From contig JAQJVL010000662.1 of assembly GCA_035578905.1 (NCBI GenBank), positions 107,501-171,500 of the forward strand: 64,000 bases of DNA. The letters run 5' to 3'. This document shows, in pieces, positions 35,314 to 46,974 of the stretch. Numbering within the stretch: the first letter of the stretch is position 1; every line of letters begins with the position of its first letter. The stretch is from Stictocephala bisonia (Eukaryota; Arthropoda; Insecta; Hemiptera; Membracidae). A program made the position numbers and the translations under genes. The notes beneath the pieces were generated by a model. The model did not search any database. It was not told the origin of the DNA and was given only the letters and a program-made list of their open reading frames with translations.

Positions 35314-37594
35314 ACAACAACAGTGATATAATGTTCTCACAGATATAACAGTTGTGCACTTATTTAGTAAATTAAGTAGTATTTATCTGATTACAATATT
35401 TTATTACTTATTGACAAAGGGTTGAATAAACAAGAAATATTTATCATATTACCTCAATTATAGCAGTTTAGAAATTGTTTTTTTTAACATAAATGAAAAC
35501 ATAACTAAGTTGACTATCATACATTTTAAATACATACATTTAACCATTTATTTCTAACCAAACTTCCTCCGTAATGTAAACAAGTGTTTACATTTTGTAT
35601 TTAAATGTTTGCCAAGTAAGAGGACTCATTAACAAGTTAAACGTTTAATTAATGCTTTAATTGTCTTAGAAGATCTTACCAAGAAGTTTGTGAGTCTAGT
35701 TAAAGCAGGGCTTTATAACACAAGAGAGGATCTTTAAAGTAAACAGAACTGACTTAGAGGATTGTCATACATTGGGCGAAGGAAGACTACTTGTTAAAGG
35801 ATTGAATAAACATGAAACGTTTAACACATTACCTCAAGTATAGCCGTTTAGGAACTGTATTTTAAATGCATTAATGAATAATGAGTACAAACTATTAAGT
35901 ATTAACAAAACATGATCTATCAAAATATACCTTCAATTGGGCCACACACATTACGGAAAAAGGGGTTCAGCAGCGGAGGGGAAATGTTCCATTGCTCCGC
36001 CACCGTTCTTCACTTCACGGCCATGACTAACTTCCACCATCAATCGGAATTTTTTTGTTCTAATTCCAAAAAAATTGTTTAGTAATACCTCACTATGACG
36101 AACTTTACACGTTTGTATTATTTTTATTTATTTTTTACATTAATATTCACGGCATCATTGTCATTATTAACTTTTATTTGCGTACTAAATAATGATTTAA
36201 TTTTACAGTTTGATTAGTTAGTGTTGATCAAATATACCAATGGTCACTGCTGTCGATGATGTATTGGGCGGAGCTTGCTACTACACTGTTTCCATGACAA
36301 TTTGAAATGGTGAGTATATAAAACTCTGTCATTCACAAGGCTACAAATCGGAAATATTAAAATACTTGAAACAATATCTAATTTACCAGTAACGTAATAT
36401 TTCATAGTATATCAATTGAAATTCTAATTCTAACACAAGCTTGTAACAAATAAATATTACATAGGCAACAAACAATAAAATGAGAAAATATATCTGCAAT
36501 CTACATAGAAGTAAATAAATAACAAATATACAGATAATAAATATTAGTGGTTCAGTAATGGCGAGATCCAAAAACAAATAAAACAATAAATAAATAAAAT
36601 AATAACAATGGCAATTTTCAAGGATTTCCTTTTAAAAATTATGATATCCGTACCTTTAATAAAAATTTAATATTTACTTTTACATCACGTACTGGTACAT
36701 GTTTAAAACTAGTAAGATGCCTCTTGACACATTTTCAATGCAGTATTAGGATAAATTTAATAAATATAAGGGGGGTCCATTTTTTAAAAAGTTTGTCCTT
36801 GCATGGATTTTAGGAATTTAAAAAATATGTAACTATTCGAATGCAGTGAGCTCTTCTTGTTAGACCGCATTATTGTTGTGATTGTTGACTTCAAATATTT
36901 ATAGGCAAATTCCATATAGCAGTTTGCTATCCAACGTGACAGTGGAATAATTTTAGTATGCTAAAAAATGCATATAAAGTGTCAACAATTAATTAATTTC
37001 CTAGATACCTTATGTATATCGCCTTATTTTCTATATTTAAAGAAATGTAATAATAAAAAAATTAATCAAATCAAGCGATATCTATAAAAAATGTATCGTG
37101 TTTATAGTGCTTCCCCATTATCAGGCGCACAAATTGCTGAATAATGCAATACTATTGCATATGTTACGCGATTAAATAAATATATTTTGCTATTACTATG
37201 TTTATACTGTACTAGTTATACATTAGTTTATAGGTATAATATGTATTATAATTATTCCACACAAAAAATACATATTACTTTGATTGTTAGTTACATGAAA
37301 TATTTTACTTTCAGTACCAATAAACTAATTAATTATTCGTAGGAAATTCTGCGATATTTTTTAAATAAGACATACTATATTATTAAGCTGCTTTATTAGT
37401 GAAACAAGGATCAGATCGTGTGTCATACAGAACGTTCTAAAACCAATCTATGTGGCAAGTTTTCAGGAAGACTAGTTATTAATATTTCATAAAATACATT
37501 TTAATTTATTAGTATTGCAAGGCTATATACTTTTTACCACATTTCGAGATTCACCTTATATACAAAACATACAGAATATTCATTATTCATTATT
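35314..37594. other. AT-rich intergenic sequence with a small duplication
   Basis: 35400-35490 and 35795-35870 share GGGTTGAATAAACAAGAAA/GGATTGAATAAACATGAAA and ATTACCTCAA(T/G)TATAGC, a diverged local duplication. The rest is featureless; GAGTATATAAAACTCTG at about 36312 is TATA-like but has no gene behind it. Confidence 0.45.
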
Positions 37595-38045
37595 CATCTG
37601 TGAGACGCCGATCGTAAAGATATGGGCGAATATGAGGAGTGAATGAGTGTGATGAGTATAGATGAACGAGTGTAGTCATTGTTACTATCTGAGTTCGACT
37701 TAGCTCAGAAAGGACTATTTATTAATATCCCAATAGCCAGGGCAACTATGGGACCTACAGCTTTACGTGGAATACGAACCACGTAGTGTTGGTCTGATTT
37801 TCAGCTAACTGACAAGTCTGACACTCAGTTCTCTTCACTACACAACATCTGAACCTTGACTACTATTCAACACGGACACTCCAGATTTCTCTAGTAGTGT
37901 CTACGTTGATGGCAACCATTGAGCGGACGCCATGTCGGTATTAAGAGAACCGATCATTGAACCTATCGCCTACAATCTCCCAAACTAAAATCCCCAAGTA
38001 GCTGGGTTACAGAACTGCACCACCAATGCCGACAACACAGTTTCC
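37595..38045 (+). repeat. Dispersed repeat family D, copy 4 (longest)
   Basis: GAGACGCCGATCGTAAAG, GATGAACGAGTGTAGTCATT, CCCAATAGCCAGGGCAACTA, TACGAACCACGTAGTGTTGG, TTTCTCTAGTAGTGTCTACG, CGGTATTAAGAGAACC and a further 3' stretch CCCCAAGTAGCTGGGTTACA. No coding frame and no clear terminal inverted repeat. Confidence 0.8.
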
Positions 38046-38311
38046 TTCCTACTAAACAAATATTATTTATTAGTCAAAAATATATTAAGCAAAGCAAACT
38101 TAAATTTTTTTGTTGCAAAACAAAATAATTCACTGATATAAAATCACAGTACCACATTTTACTCAATGAGAATTATCTGTTGGCCCATGACAAAATGTCA
38201 TCATATTTAAATAAACTATACACAAAAATAATGTTAAAAGACTTATTAAAATATTCAATCTATTAATCCCAAACATTGTAATAATAAAGTTACTATTATA
38301 TCTAAGAGTCT

Positions 38312-38577
38312 TCAGACTAATATTTGTTCTGTTTTCAATGGAAAGTATTGTGCAAGCTCATTCTCATGCTCGTTATTGTAGTACAAGCAGAGAGAGGTGA
38401 AAGTACAAATGGCCAAAACAGAACACGGGCTCTGTTCGTCATTCCGCAACAAGCCAAGGAAGAGTTGAAAGTTGGGGTTGGACTTTGATGTTCTAAAATT
38501 GAATCTGTGTGGATCGTACGAAAGGCATAAGTGACAAATTCTAGGGCTATTACGGTGGACGCTGAGGACTAATTCAC
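38312..38577 (-). CDS. Candidate terminal coding exon, about 88 codons, unknown protein
   Basis: I do not recognise the family. On the minus strand a possible 3' splice site (GACCCAAGCAG) precedes 38577 and the frame is open to TGA at 38312. The sequence looks protein-like rather than repeat-derived: SVHRNSPRICHLCLSYDP, then FNFRTSKSNPNFQLFLGLL, then SVLAICTFTSLCLYYNN. It contains six cysteines and is GC-enriched relative to both flanks. The same frame stays open a further 19 codons upstream without ATG. The exon would begin in phase 1, as does the exon at 44245. It sits about 170 bp from the tRNA-Thr gene. It could be the end of a fast-evolving secreted protein gene or of an old mobile element. 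Confidence 0.38.
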
Positions 38578-38743
38578 CTGCTTGGGTCAATAGCAGCGAG
38601 GAAGTTGGGGAAACCTTTTTGGGAATTAAAGGTTAGTGCGCAATATCGGTGCACCGGTTCAGTAATAATTCAGTAATAATTAAACCTATTTGTACATAAT
38701 TAGCTAGTCAATCACAACGATCACATTCCCTCTCGATTTTGTC

Positions 38744-38815
38744 GCCTCTTTAGCTCAGTGGCAGAGCGCTGGTCTTGTAAACCAGCGGTCGTGAGTTCGA
38801 TCCTCACAGGAGGCA
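38744..38815 (+). tRNA. tRNA-Thr (anticodon UGU), copy 2
   Basis: 72-nt cloverleaf identical to the copy at 1396..1467: acceptor GCCTCTT/AGGAGGC, anticodon loop CTTGTAA with TGT, T loop TTCGATC, discriminator A, intact A and B boxes, no intron. Flanking sequence is unrelated to that of copy 1, so only the gene itself is shared. A T5 terminator follows. Confidence 0.97.
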
Positions 38816-38822
38816 CTCTACA

Positions 38823-38827
38823 TTTTT
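38823..38827 (+). terminator. Pol III T5 terminator of tRNA-Thr copy 2
   Basis: TTTTT eight bases after the discriminator base. Confidence 0.85.
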
Positions 38828-39173
38828 ATAAATTTTATTTTAATATTTAAACGGATTTTGGTTTTGTTCTTGCATTCACATAATTAGGGTTAGTTAATTT
38901 ATTGACTATTGTTAACTCTTATAAAATTTTTAATATATTCCAAACAAAATATAAAAATAGATTATATTTCTATGATATTTATAAAATAATGAGTATTAGT
39001 GTGCATTTAGTTAATAACGTGAATAAAATGTTTTATGAAATAATTTATGGCTTAATATCGGTTCGTTTGTTCTTTATGGATTATTTTTGGGTGTCATGAA
39101 AAAAAAATCAGAGTATATATTAAAATTACGTTTAATAAATATGACATGTTGCTATAAAACTTTTATTACAATA
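38828..39173. other. AT-rich intergenic sequence
   Basis: The 65-codon frame at 38902..39099 is AT-biased and has no recognisable motif. Confidence 0.5.
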
Positions 39174-39540
39174 TTAGTTTTTACCCGTAATTTGCTACGG
39201 GATAATTAAACAAACAGTTGTGATTAGGTTTTAGTATAATTGAATGTTTACTTTTTATAAATATTTCTTAGCATATTAAAAAAAATATTTAATTTCATCC
39301 TTTTTCTAATCAGCTGATGATTAATTAAATCAAATAACTCAACTAGATTACCATAGGAACTTTAAAGGCCAGTGGGGTGGAGCCCTTCGGCCAGATGTGA
39401 ATAAACCACGCCTTAAACCTTCCCTGAAAGAAAAAATAACCCCATAACTCCCCAAACTTTTATGGTGGTCGGATAAATGGTGGTTTAAGGAATAAGCGAC
39501 AAAACGACAAACATACATTCGTTTTTAATAATATAGAAGA
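39174..39540 (-). mobile_element. Helitron-like non-autonomous element, 367 bp
   Basis: On the minus strand it begins at 39540 with TCTTCTATATTATTAAAAAC preceded by A, a common Helitron 5' start. It ends at 39174 with a hairpin CCCGTA-GCAAAT-TACGGG (39201..39184), six bases, then CTAA followed by T. Both A|TC and CTRR|T rules are satisfied. No coding capacity. Confidence 0.65.
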
Positions 39541-39963
39541 TGATTAATACGAGTACAATCTTGAAAACTAAAAATATAATAAATAATATTATTTTGTAAA
39601 ACTTAAATGAAACTTATAGGTTCATTTCGGTTTTAAAATGTAAATGTTATTTTAAAGACAAACTTATTATAACGAAAAGGAAACAATATTGGAAATAAAA
39701 CTTAAATATTTATCTGCACTTAGAAATTTTAAATTACTATCTTTCAAACATCTAAGAAATGTAATATGTACAATCACCATCAATAACTTCACTTTATTAC
39801 CAAACATTATAAATTTATTTATGTTTAATTTAGTATTGTTCTAGCTAGTTGCAATCAAAATTATAAATAATTCAATAAATATAAATAAATGCAATTAAAA
39901 CATGAGAGTTGACTTAATATCATTCAGGTGTATTGTAATACGAACAATTATTTTATGCATACC
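39541..39963. other. AT-rich intergenic sequence
   Basis: Nothing recognised. Confidence 0.5.
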
Positions 39964-40249
39964 GGACCTTTTCCGTTAATTCACAACGACTACTTTTTTT
40001 TAATCGCAATTACGGTTAGGTTAGGTGGCTACTAAAGGTAATTCACAAACTGGTAAATCCAATGATGCACTCTCCGTGTGGAAGTTCTTGGAAACCTACA
40101 AGATAAAACCAGCGATATCGGATGAGGAATACTACACTGGACGTAGAAATGATTGGGGAACAGATTTTTGAGCAATAGAATATTTATCAAGTGTTAGTCA
40201 ATTAACGAAAACAAACAAAGTAGTGGTAGCGAATTAACGGAAAAGATTC
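39964..40249 (+). mobile_element. hAT-like MITE with unique interior, copy 4
   Basis: Left end GGACCTTTTCCGTTAATTCA, right end AGTGGTAGCGAATTAACGGA then AAAGATTC. Flanks TGCATACC and ATAATACC partly match. The interior matches copy 3 in reverse orientation (TGGAAGTTCTTGGAAACC, AGAGCAATAG-like GAGCAATAGAATATTTATCA). GGTTAGGTTAGG lies next to the left end, the likely seed of the telomere-like runs in copies 1, 2 and 5. Confidence 0.82.
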
Positions 40250-40597
40250 ATAATACCATTAGATGTGTTTTTTAAATAATTTTAATGGCATTTTATCGAC
40301 ATTGTAAGAAATGGCCTTGAAATCTATACATGTCAAGGACAAACAATCGAGTTAACTTTTCATTTATATAAACCGTAAGTCACAAAATACTTGACTTAAT
40401 TAATGTGTTATTCTATTGGCTATTACCAACCACAAGATCGCAGCCATGACATTAATGAGGTGGCTATTATCCATCGACAGTTTGAAATTATTGGTACAGT
40501 AAAACCATTAGGTACACCTCTGGTAGTTGAAAGAAGACGTAAGAAAATATATTTTAAATTTAAAGATTTTAAAAAGCAATCATTACTGATATACATA
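40250..40597. other. AT-rich intergenic sequence
   Basis: Nothing recognised; the open frames at 40403..40720 and 40423..40656 run into the microsatellite. Confidence 0.5.
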
Positions 40598-40599
40598 CA

Positions 40600-40653
<54 letters not shown>
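40598..40653. repeat. (AT)n microsatellite
   Basis: About 55 bases of pure TA dinucleotide. Confidence 0.97.
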
Positions 40654-40656
<3 letters not shown>

Positions 40657-41240
40657 TACCAGATATACTGTATATAACTATTACATCAATATAGTTATTC
40701 ATATTGTAATCCAATATTAACTACTCTTAAAATATTTTTTTAAAAGACTAGTAAAAATTAATCTTACCGATAAAGAAACAATCTATTTTAGTACCCACTC
40801 ACTATACAAAACATAAATAACAAAACTATCTTATAGAAAACTTGAGTAGTGGATACATTTATTTTAACTCAATACAATAAAACTAATATTGGATTAATTA
40901 TAGTTATTTTATATTGCATTGTAATAAACAATGTCATTTAGTAAACAATTTAGAATGGTATAAATTTTTAATTATTAGGTTATAGACGATATTAAAGTTT
41001 AGAGTCTGACCTTTAAAATGTAGATACCATAAAAAATTAAGATTTTATTGATAAAAAAAACATTAGATTTAACTATTTACATGAAGAATATGCTTCGTAG
41101 ATTTGAGGAAACTTTGATTTTATTTACCATTGACTATAAAATATTATAAACACAAATTTATAAAATACATTTTTTATCTTTATAAATTATACAATAAAGC
41201 CTTAAAATAATAATAAGAAAATGTGGTTTTGGGTAAACAA
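40654..41240. other. AT-rich intergenic sequence
   Basis: Nothing recognised. Confidence 0.5.
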
Positions 41241-41295
41241 CCCCCCCCCCCTATACAAATACAGTGGTATTGACCCACCCACCCACCCAGTCACG
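41241..41295. repeat. Solo unit of the 36-bp minisatellite after poly(C)
   Basis: A C run, then CTATACAAATACAGTGGTAT and TGACCCACCCACCCACCC: about one and a half units of the family at 33531. Confidence 0.85.
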
Positions 41296-41858
41296 GTGGG
41301 ATATTCTTCTTCTACAATACTCTTAAGTTAAACTGTGGTTAATGTATTCAGATATATTTAAAAAAGCATACATTACAAATATTGCACTCTAGATAACAGG
41401 ATATTATTCCGGATAAAAAGTAAGTATGTTGAAAATGAAATGTGAAACTTTCGTTTGAAAGCATTTTAAACATACACTTTGAAAAGAGTAAAGTTCATCA
41501 CAGGTACCGTAAATCTTCCATATCTGTTATAACCAGTCCGCATGCAAGAAGTAAACTGTAAACCTGACACACCCACGACACGCACTGGCCATGGAAAATA
41601 TCAGCGCTGACATTTATCACAAGACTTGCTTATTTACTACAAAAAAGTTCATTTCAAAATCAGACTTTGACATCTAGTAACTGATAGCAAAGCGGGGTCA
41701 TCAGATATTATAAATTTAATATAGTTTTGATGACAAATACGTTCTTATCATACTATCTCCCTGGAGTATAAATTTTGTTTATAACAGCACAATAATTTTT
41801 ATCATTCGATAGAAATTTACCACTTCTTGGGACTTGGTATAATAAGATTTATAATGAT
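41296..41858. other. AT-rich intergenic sequence
   Basis: Nothing recognised. Confidence 0.5.
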
Positions 41859-42066
41859 GCCAGTGGCCTTGACCAGAGGATTCGGTGTCAAACAACATCA
41901 AGCGTGGTTGTTCCTTGGATGGGCGACCGACTGAGCGATCCCGTCCTTGTACGCAGCCCATGTGCCCGTGTTAATGATGTTTGAAGACACCTTTAAACCG
42001 TTCGTTCCCAGTTTAAATGTTAGAGAGCGCTTCTTAGCCCCAACTTCACCTGGTAAAATAAGTCTT
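41859..42066 (+). mobile_element. 5S-rRNA-headed SINE, copy 2 (best preserved)
   Basis: The head AACAACATCAAGCGTGGTTG then TTCCTTGGATGGGCGACCGA closely follows the internal control region of animal 5S rRNA (AAGCAACATC..GCGTGGT...CTTGGATGGGTGACCG), which gives type 1 Pol III promoters. The 3' domain is TGTTAGAGAGCGCTTCTTAG and ACTTCACCTGGTAAAATAAG, the same as in the tRNA-headed SINE at 11502. No clear target duplication found. Confidence 0.85.
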
Positions 42067-42407
42067 CATTTAACTTTATACCAGAAGACACTAACATGAG
42101 TTTGTAAACCAACACATGAGCACTTGTACGCAAAAATATTTTGGGGATTCTGTTAATTTTTTAAAATCCTGATGAGTTTCAAACAACTCAATTAGGTCAT
42201 AATAAAACACACCAAAATAAGTACGTAAATATGATTAGAAAGTTTTTTATCACAAACAACTATCTGCAACAATTAGTTACTCATTAAACATTAAAATTAC
42301 ACGTACCAAAAAATATTCTATACAGAAATATAGTTGTTAACAAGAAAAATAAAATATTCGTGTTTTATTTATATTTTAAAATAATGCAAAACACTACGTT
42401 GGCACTA
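42067..42407. other. AT-rich intergenic sequence
   Basis: Nothing recognised. Confidence 0.5.
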
Positions 42408-42790
42408 GTGGTGCGCCGATTTAGCCTTGAGGACAAAGTGTTGAGGAGATTGTAGGCTATATGTTATATGCTCGGTCCTCTTAATACCAACATGGCGTTC
42501 GATCAAGGTTTCCATCTATTGGAAACTACTAGAGAAGTCTGGGGTGTCCATATTGGGTGGTAGTCAGTGTTCTTATGTTGTGTAAGGGAGATAACTGAGT
42601 GTGAGGCTTGTCAACTGAAAATCAGATTCTATGTGAATCGTATTCTACTTAAATCTGTTGGTCGTTTACTTGCTATGGAAATTGGGATACTAATGAACGG
42701 CTATTTCTTAGAAACGGTCGACCTTAGTAACAAAGACTGCACTCGTTCATCTACACTTATTACAATCATTCACCAAGTACCATCAAGTTG
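42408..42790 (-). repeat. Dispersed repeat family D, copy 5
   Basis: Plus-strand text GGACAAAGTGTTGAGGAGAT, GCTCGGTCCTCTTAATACCA, TACTAGAGAAGTCTGGGGTG, TGTTGTGTAAGGGAGATAAC mirrors copies 2 and 4. The 75-codon frame at 42567..42794 lies inside it. Confidence 0.78.
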
Positions 42791-43672
42791 TTGAGCAAAT
42801 AAATACAATTTATTAATATACTGTATAATGTTTTATCACATTAGATAATTGTTGTGTACAACCTTAAATAAAATTGTACACAATACTGTATAAATTGGCA
42901 AAATGAATACATTTTAGACAGCTGAAAAGTTACATATTTAACTGAACAAAAAAATTATTATTGGGTAAGTATTACTGTCAGTGAACGGGTATCGTAATCT
43001 TTTCCAATCGCTATGAACATTTTTAACTAATCGGGGTTCAATAGTTTACATAAATCTAAGCGGAAATGAAAATGTTGATACATCCTTTAAGTTGAGAACA
43101 TATCTGTACTAACAATTCAGTGTAAAATAAAGAATTATAAATATAAATAATGTCAGCTGGTCTTAAATAATATTTTTACAAAACACTTGTTATTGAACCC
43201 TCCATAAACCATAAAAAACCACAATCAACTTGGAAATATGGACAACGCTTTATATGACAATAATTACAGGAACTATCAAAGAACATTACATCATTTACCA
43301 TTAAGTGAACCATAAAAAACTCTCATGTTTTAGAAGTCAAGCATTAATTGGCCCACACTCTTTCGTCTTAGAATTTTTCCTTGCTTACTTCATGTTAAAG
43401 CATAGTTTTAAACGCTATATTCATACGTATTTTGTGAGTTTTAATATTTTTTTTAATTTGTCAGAGATTATTTTAATTTATTTTCAATTTTTTTAAATAA
43501 ATTAACACAACTACACGTGGTTAAAAACTTTTATTTAAATGTGGGGTTTTATAATTTTTAAACACATTTTTATCTGTTGCATTTTATTTAAATGACAGTA
43601 TTTTTAAATGTGCCCACAGACTTCTTATTACTGGAAAATTATAAATGCAATTCTCCAAAAAGTACGTTATTT
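42791..43672. other. AT-rich intergenic sequence
   Basis: Nothing recognised. Confidence 0.5.
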
Positions 43673-44212
43673 GGACTATTTCCGTTAATTCACTACCACT
43701 ACTTTGGTTAAGTCATGTTAGGTTTGTTTAGGTTATGTTAGGTTTGGTTATGTTCTAATTGGTTAGGTTATGTTAGGTTTGGTTATGTTATAACTGGTTA
43801 GGTTATGTTAGGTTAGGTTAAAATAGGTTTGGTTATGTTATAATTGGTTAGGTTATGTTAGGTTTGTTTAGGTTATGTTAGGTTTAGTAATGTTAGGTTA
43901 GGTTATATTATATTAAGTTTGGTTATGTTATAATTGGTTTGGTTATGTTAGGTTTGTTTAGGTTATGTTAGGTTTAGTTATGTTAGGTTAGGTTATATTA
44001 GGTTTGGTTATGTTAGGTTTGTTTAGGTTATGTTAGGTTTAGTTATGTTAGGTTAGGTTATATTATATTAGGTTTGGTTATGTTATAATTGGTTTAGTTA
44101 TGTTAGGTTTGTTTAGATTATGTTATGTTTAGTTATGTTATGTTAGGTTTGGTTTGATCGTGTTATGTTAACCTAAGTTGTGGTTGTGGTAGTGAATTAA
44201 CGGAAAAGATCC
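43673..44212 (+). mobile_element. hAT-like MITE with telomere-like interior, copy 5, perfect 8-bp TSD
   Basis: Termini GGACTATTTCCGTTAATTCA and TAGTGAATTAACGGAAAAGA then TCC. CGTTATTT is present exactly at 43665..43672 and 44213..44220, an 8-bp target duplication as made by hAT transposases. The 470-bp interior is GGTTAGGTTATGTTAGGTTT-type repeat. Confidence 0.88.
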
Positions 44213-44244
44213 CGTTATTTGCCTTTACAAACCATGGCATTCAC

Positions 44245-44444
44245 CTAACTCCAGTCTAGTTCCCTAGCTATTTTAGCTACACTGGTTGATATTCTCGTGT
44301 AGTTTACTCTGTCACTACAATCCCCAGGACGATCAGATTCGGTACAAACTCCATAATGGACGAGATGAACTACTGCTAAGCTAACATTAGCTATAATTTG
44401 AATACATTTGCTCTTCATCTTTACACAGCGGACATTACTAACTA
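44245..44444 (-). CDS. Candidate terminal coding exon, about 66 codons, unknown protein
   Basis: On the minus strand a plausible 3' splice site (CCATGATACAG) precedes 44444; the exon starts in phase 1 and reads VVSNVRCVKMKSKCIQII, then LVHYGVCTESDRPGDC, then NYTRISTSVAKIARELDWS and a stop at 44245. Four cysteines and a GC content above the flanks suggest a secreted-protein C-terminus. The ending is faintly reminiscent of the last helix of trypsin-like proteases (YTRVS...W), but no catalytic motif is visible and I would not name it. It abuts the MITE at 43673..44212. It could be a decayed exon. Confidence 0.38.
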
Positions 44445-45550
44445 CTGTATCATGGGAATTATGTACTGTTAAATATGTACTCAGGATTTCTATAAACACC
44501 TTAGAACATGTTTATTAAAAATTATAGATTTTACATATATAATTAAGTGATTTGAAAAGTAGGTTAGTGATGAACTAATAAAAATATAGAAAATTATAAC
44601 AAAACAAACACTTCTGAAGTCTGATATGGTATTGATCGTGCTTATTTGAATTGATATATTATTATTATTAGAGAACACAAACAGTTCAGGCAAAATAATA
44701 ATACAATAAAGGTATTTAAAATATTATATTATGACTTATTATTTAAATTCGTAAAATAATTTCTGTACAACCAAAGAAAGACATCGATACTTTCGGTTAT
44801 TTTATAAAAGATTTTGGCTGATAAATAGGAAACGAACGCATTAAGAGACCAACCAATCATAATAACACAGTAAAAACAACAAGTCTTTTTGTTTTATTAA
44901 AATATTAAATCAATAAATAAATTATTTTATTCACAAGAGCACAATATTAATATATTTCCCCCTTAAGTTGATTGGAGATCACTGGTCTACCCAGGAAATA
45001 TTTAATACATTTTTATACTATTAGATTTCTTAAAACCCCTGTGAAAACCAAATCGTGAAATGCCAAAGCTATGGATCGACCTTCTCCCTTATAGCAGAGC
45101 TAATCCTGTATTTATTAATATTGCTGAAGCATCACAGTACTTTTCAAACAACAAGAATTAGAAAAAGTAAAATTTCGTTTACTGAATACTGAAGAAAGAG
45201 TATGTAATCTTTACAGAATCACTGAAAATATTTATTATACAGTTTTGTATTTCAAGGCAAAAACTATACGAAAATCGTTTTTTACAGTGATAAATTGTAA
45301 TTTTAGTAATAAAATAAATGGAAATGTTATGGCAAATTTTATTAAATTAGCAAGTATAAAAACTACAACTTGCCAGTTATTAATGATCCAATCTTAGCAA
45401 TATTTGTACCTTTTTTAGGAAATACAATTTTAAAATTTTTGTATAGTAGCTTATAATACTACTATATTAAGCTTCTCCTTTTATATTGCCATGGACTTAA
45501 AATCTAAGGAGTGGTTATTAACACTCATTAACGTAACGAAACAAAAGAAA
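44445..45550. other. AT-rich intergenic sequence
   Basis: Nothing recognised. Confidence 0.5.
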
Positions 45551-45716
45551 TGGAACTGAATGGTTTGGGATGGAATGGAACGGAATGGTTTGGGATGGAA
45601 TGGAACGGAATGGTTTGGGATGGAATGGAACGGAATGGTTTGGGATGGAATGGAACAGAATGGTTTGGGATGGAATGGAACGGAATGGTTTGGGATGGAA
45701 TGGAACGGAATGAAAT
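45551..45716. repeat. 25-bp minisatellite of five GGAAT-like pentamers, about 6 copies
   Basis: TGGTTTGGGA recurs at 45561, 45586, 45611, 45636, 45661 and 45686. Each unit parses as GGAAT GGAAC GGAAT GGTTT GGGAT. The open frames on both strands are artefacts. Confidence 0.95.
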
Positions 45717-46974
45717 GGAATATTATATTTAGATATTTTACAGTACAACGTTTTTATATAATAACATTAAAATAATAAAGTATAACAAAAAGTGTTTGCA
45801 ACAAATAACAAAAATACTAAACATAATATTTTACGGAATAACAAAACAAATTAATCTATTAAAAATAATACACTAAGTAATAAAATTATTTATAACATCG
45901 CATAAGAGATAAGTGAGGCTTACAAACTGATCGACATGGCCTTTAACATGATTTTGATGTAAATATAGTACCTCTACTGTCTGGTGGTGATGACCAGCTG
46001 TCGGGGATGTCTATACATTATTCACCGATTCAGGGGTGGAGCATACATCAACAATATATAATTTACATAATTCAAATAGGCAATACTGGCAGACTGAAGT
46101 CTATTCATTGTCCTTACTTTATTCATTGTTATTAAGTAAGTTAAATCTAATAAACATTTATTTCAACCTATTTCGTTATTTGTAAATATTTTATATTTAA
46201 TTGATCTAGAACTATTTAAAACAGTCTTCGTTAGTTCAATTCAAATTAAAGTTAATCAAGTTTTTAACTTCAAACATTTTAGGAACTGCTTATTATATTA
46301 TTCAAACTTGAAAATAATGTTTAGTATTGTATATATTTTTTAGTTTGGTAGCACATAAAGGTTTTAATCTATAAACAAATATATTTAATTGCCATATCTA
46401 TATTATATTTGAATTATTATTAATCTAAAGTGTAGAATGGTTTGTCTTTGTGTAGTAGCCCTCTAAAAGAGAATTTGAATATGACAAAATTGTAAGTATT
46501 AGAAATGAAATGTTTTTTTAATATTAAATTTAATTTTATATGATACATATAATTGGTATGGAAAGTTATAGTTCAAATTGCTAGAAATGAGTGATATATG
46601 TAGTAATCAGTGAAATGAATGAAGAGTCACGATATTCGTCTAAAACTATACTGTTTAATAAACCAAGGTACATAATACAAACAATTTTAAACAAATTTGT
46701 ATACGACATAATGAACCTTTTAGTAAAGAAGAAAAACAAGTAAATTGATATAGACATGACCTAGAAAGATAATTATGCGTAATTATAACAGATTATCTAT
46801 TAATAAAGTGCTGAACCTGTCGATACCGAAGGTCATCAAATAGGGCAATTATACATAATAGTTTGTTTGTACCATTTATTGATTAGTTCTTTACTTGATT
46901 TGCTTCTTAACCAAATCACTTGACCACAGTCCTCTGTCATCGACTGCATGACTCTTAACAACGCCCATTGACTG
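45717..46974. other. AT-rich intergenic sequence
   Basis: A GC-richer patch at 45960-46045 (CTGTCTGGTGGTGATGACCA) has no clear exon borders; otherwise nothing. Confidence 0.45.

Noticed and set aside
33448..35359. Long open frames up to 385 codons on both strands (VVLTHPPTHTRT-type repeats)
   Set aside because: They follow from a 36-bp tandem unit (multiple of three) lacking stop codons in several frames; every frame is open at once, and no initiation, composition or homology supports a protein.
41779..41961. 60-codon minus-strand frame
   Set aside because: Overlaps the 5S-headed SINE at 41859..42066.
45518..45775. Pro/Ser- and Trp/Gly-rich repeat frames
   Set aside because: 25-bp pentamer array read in several frames on both strands.
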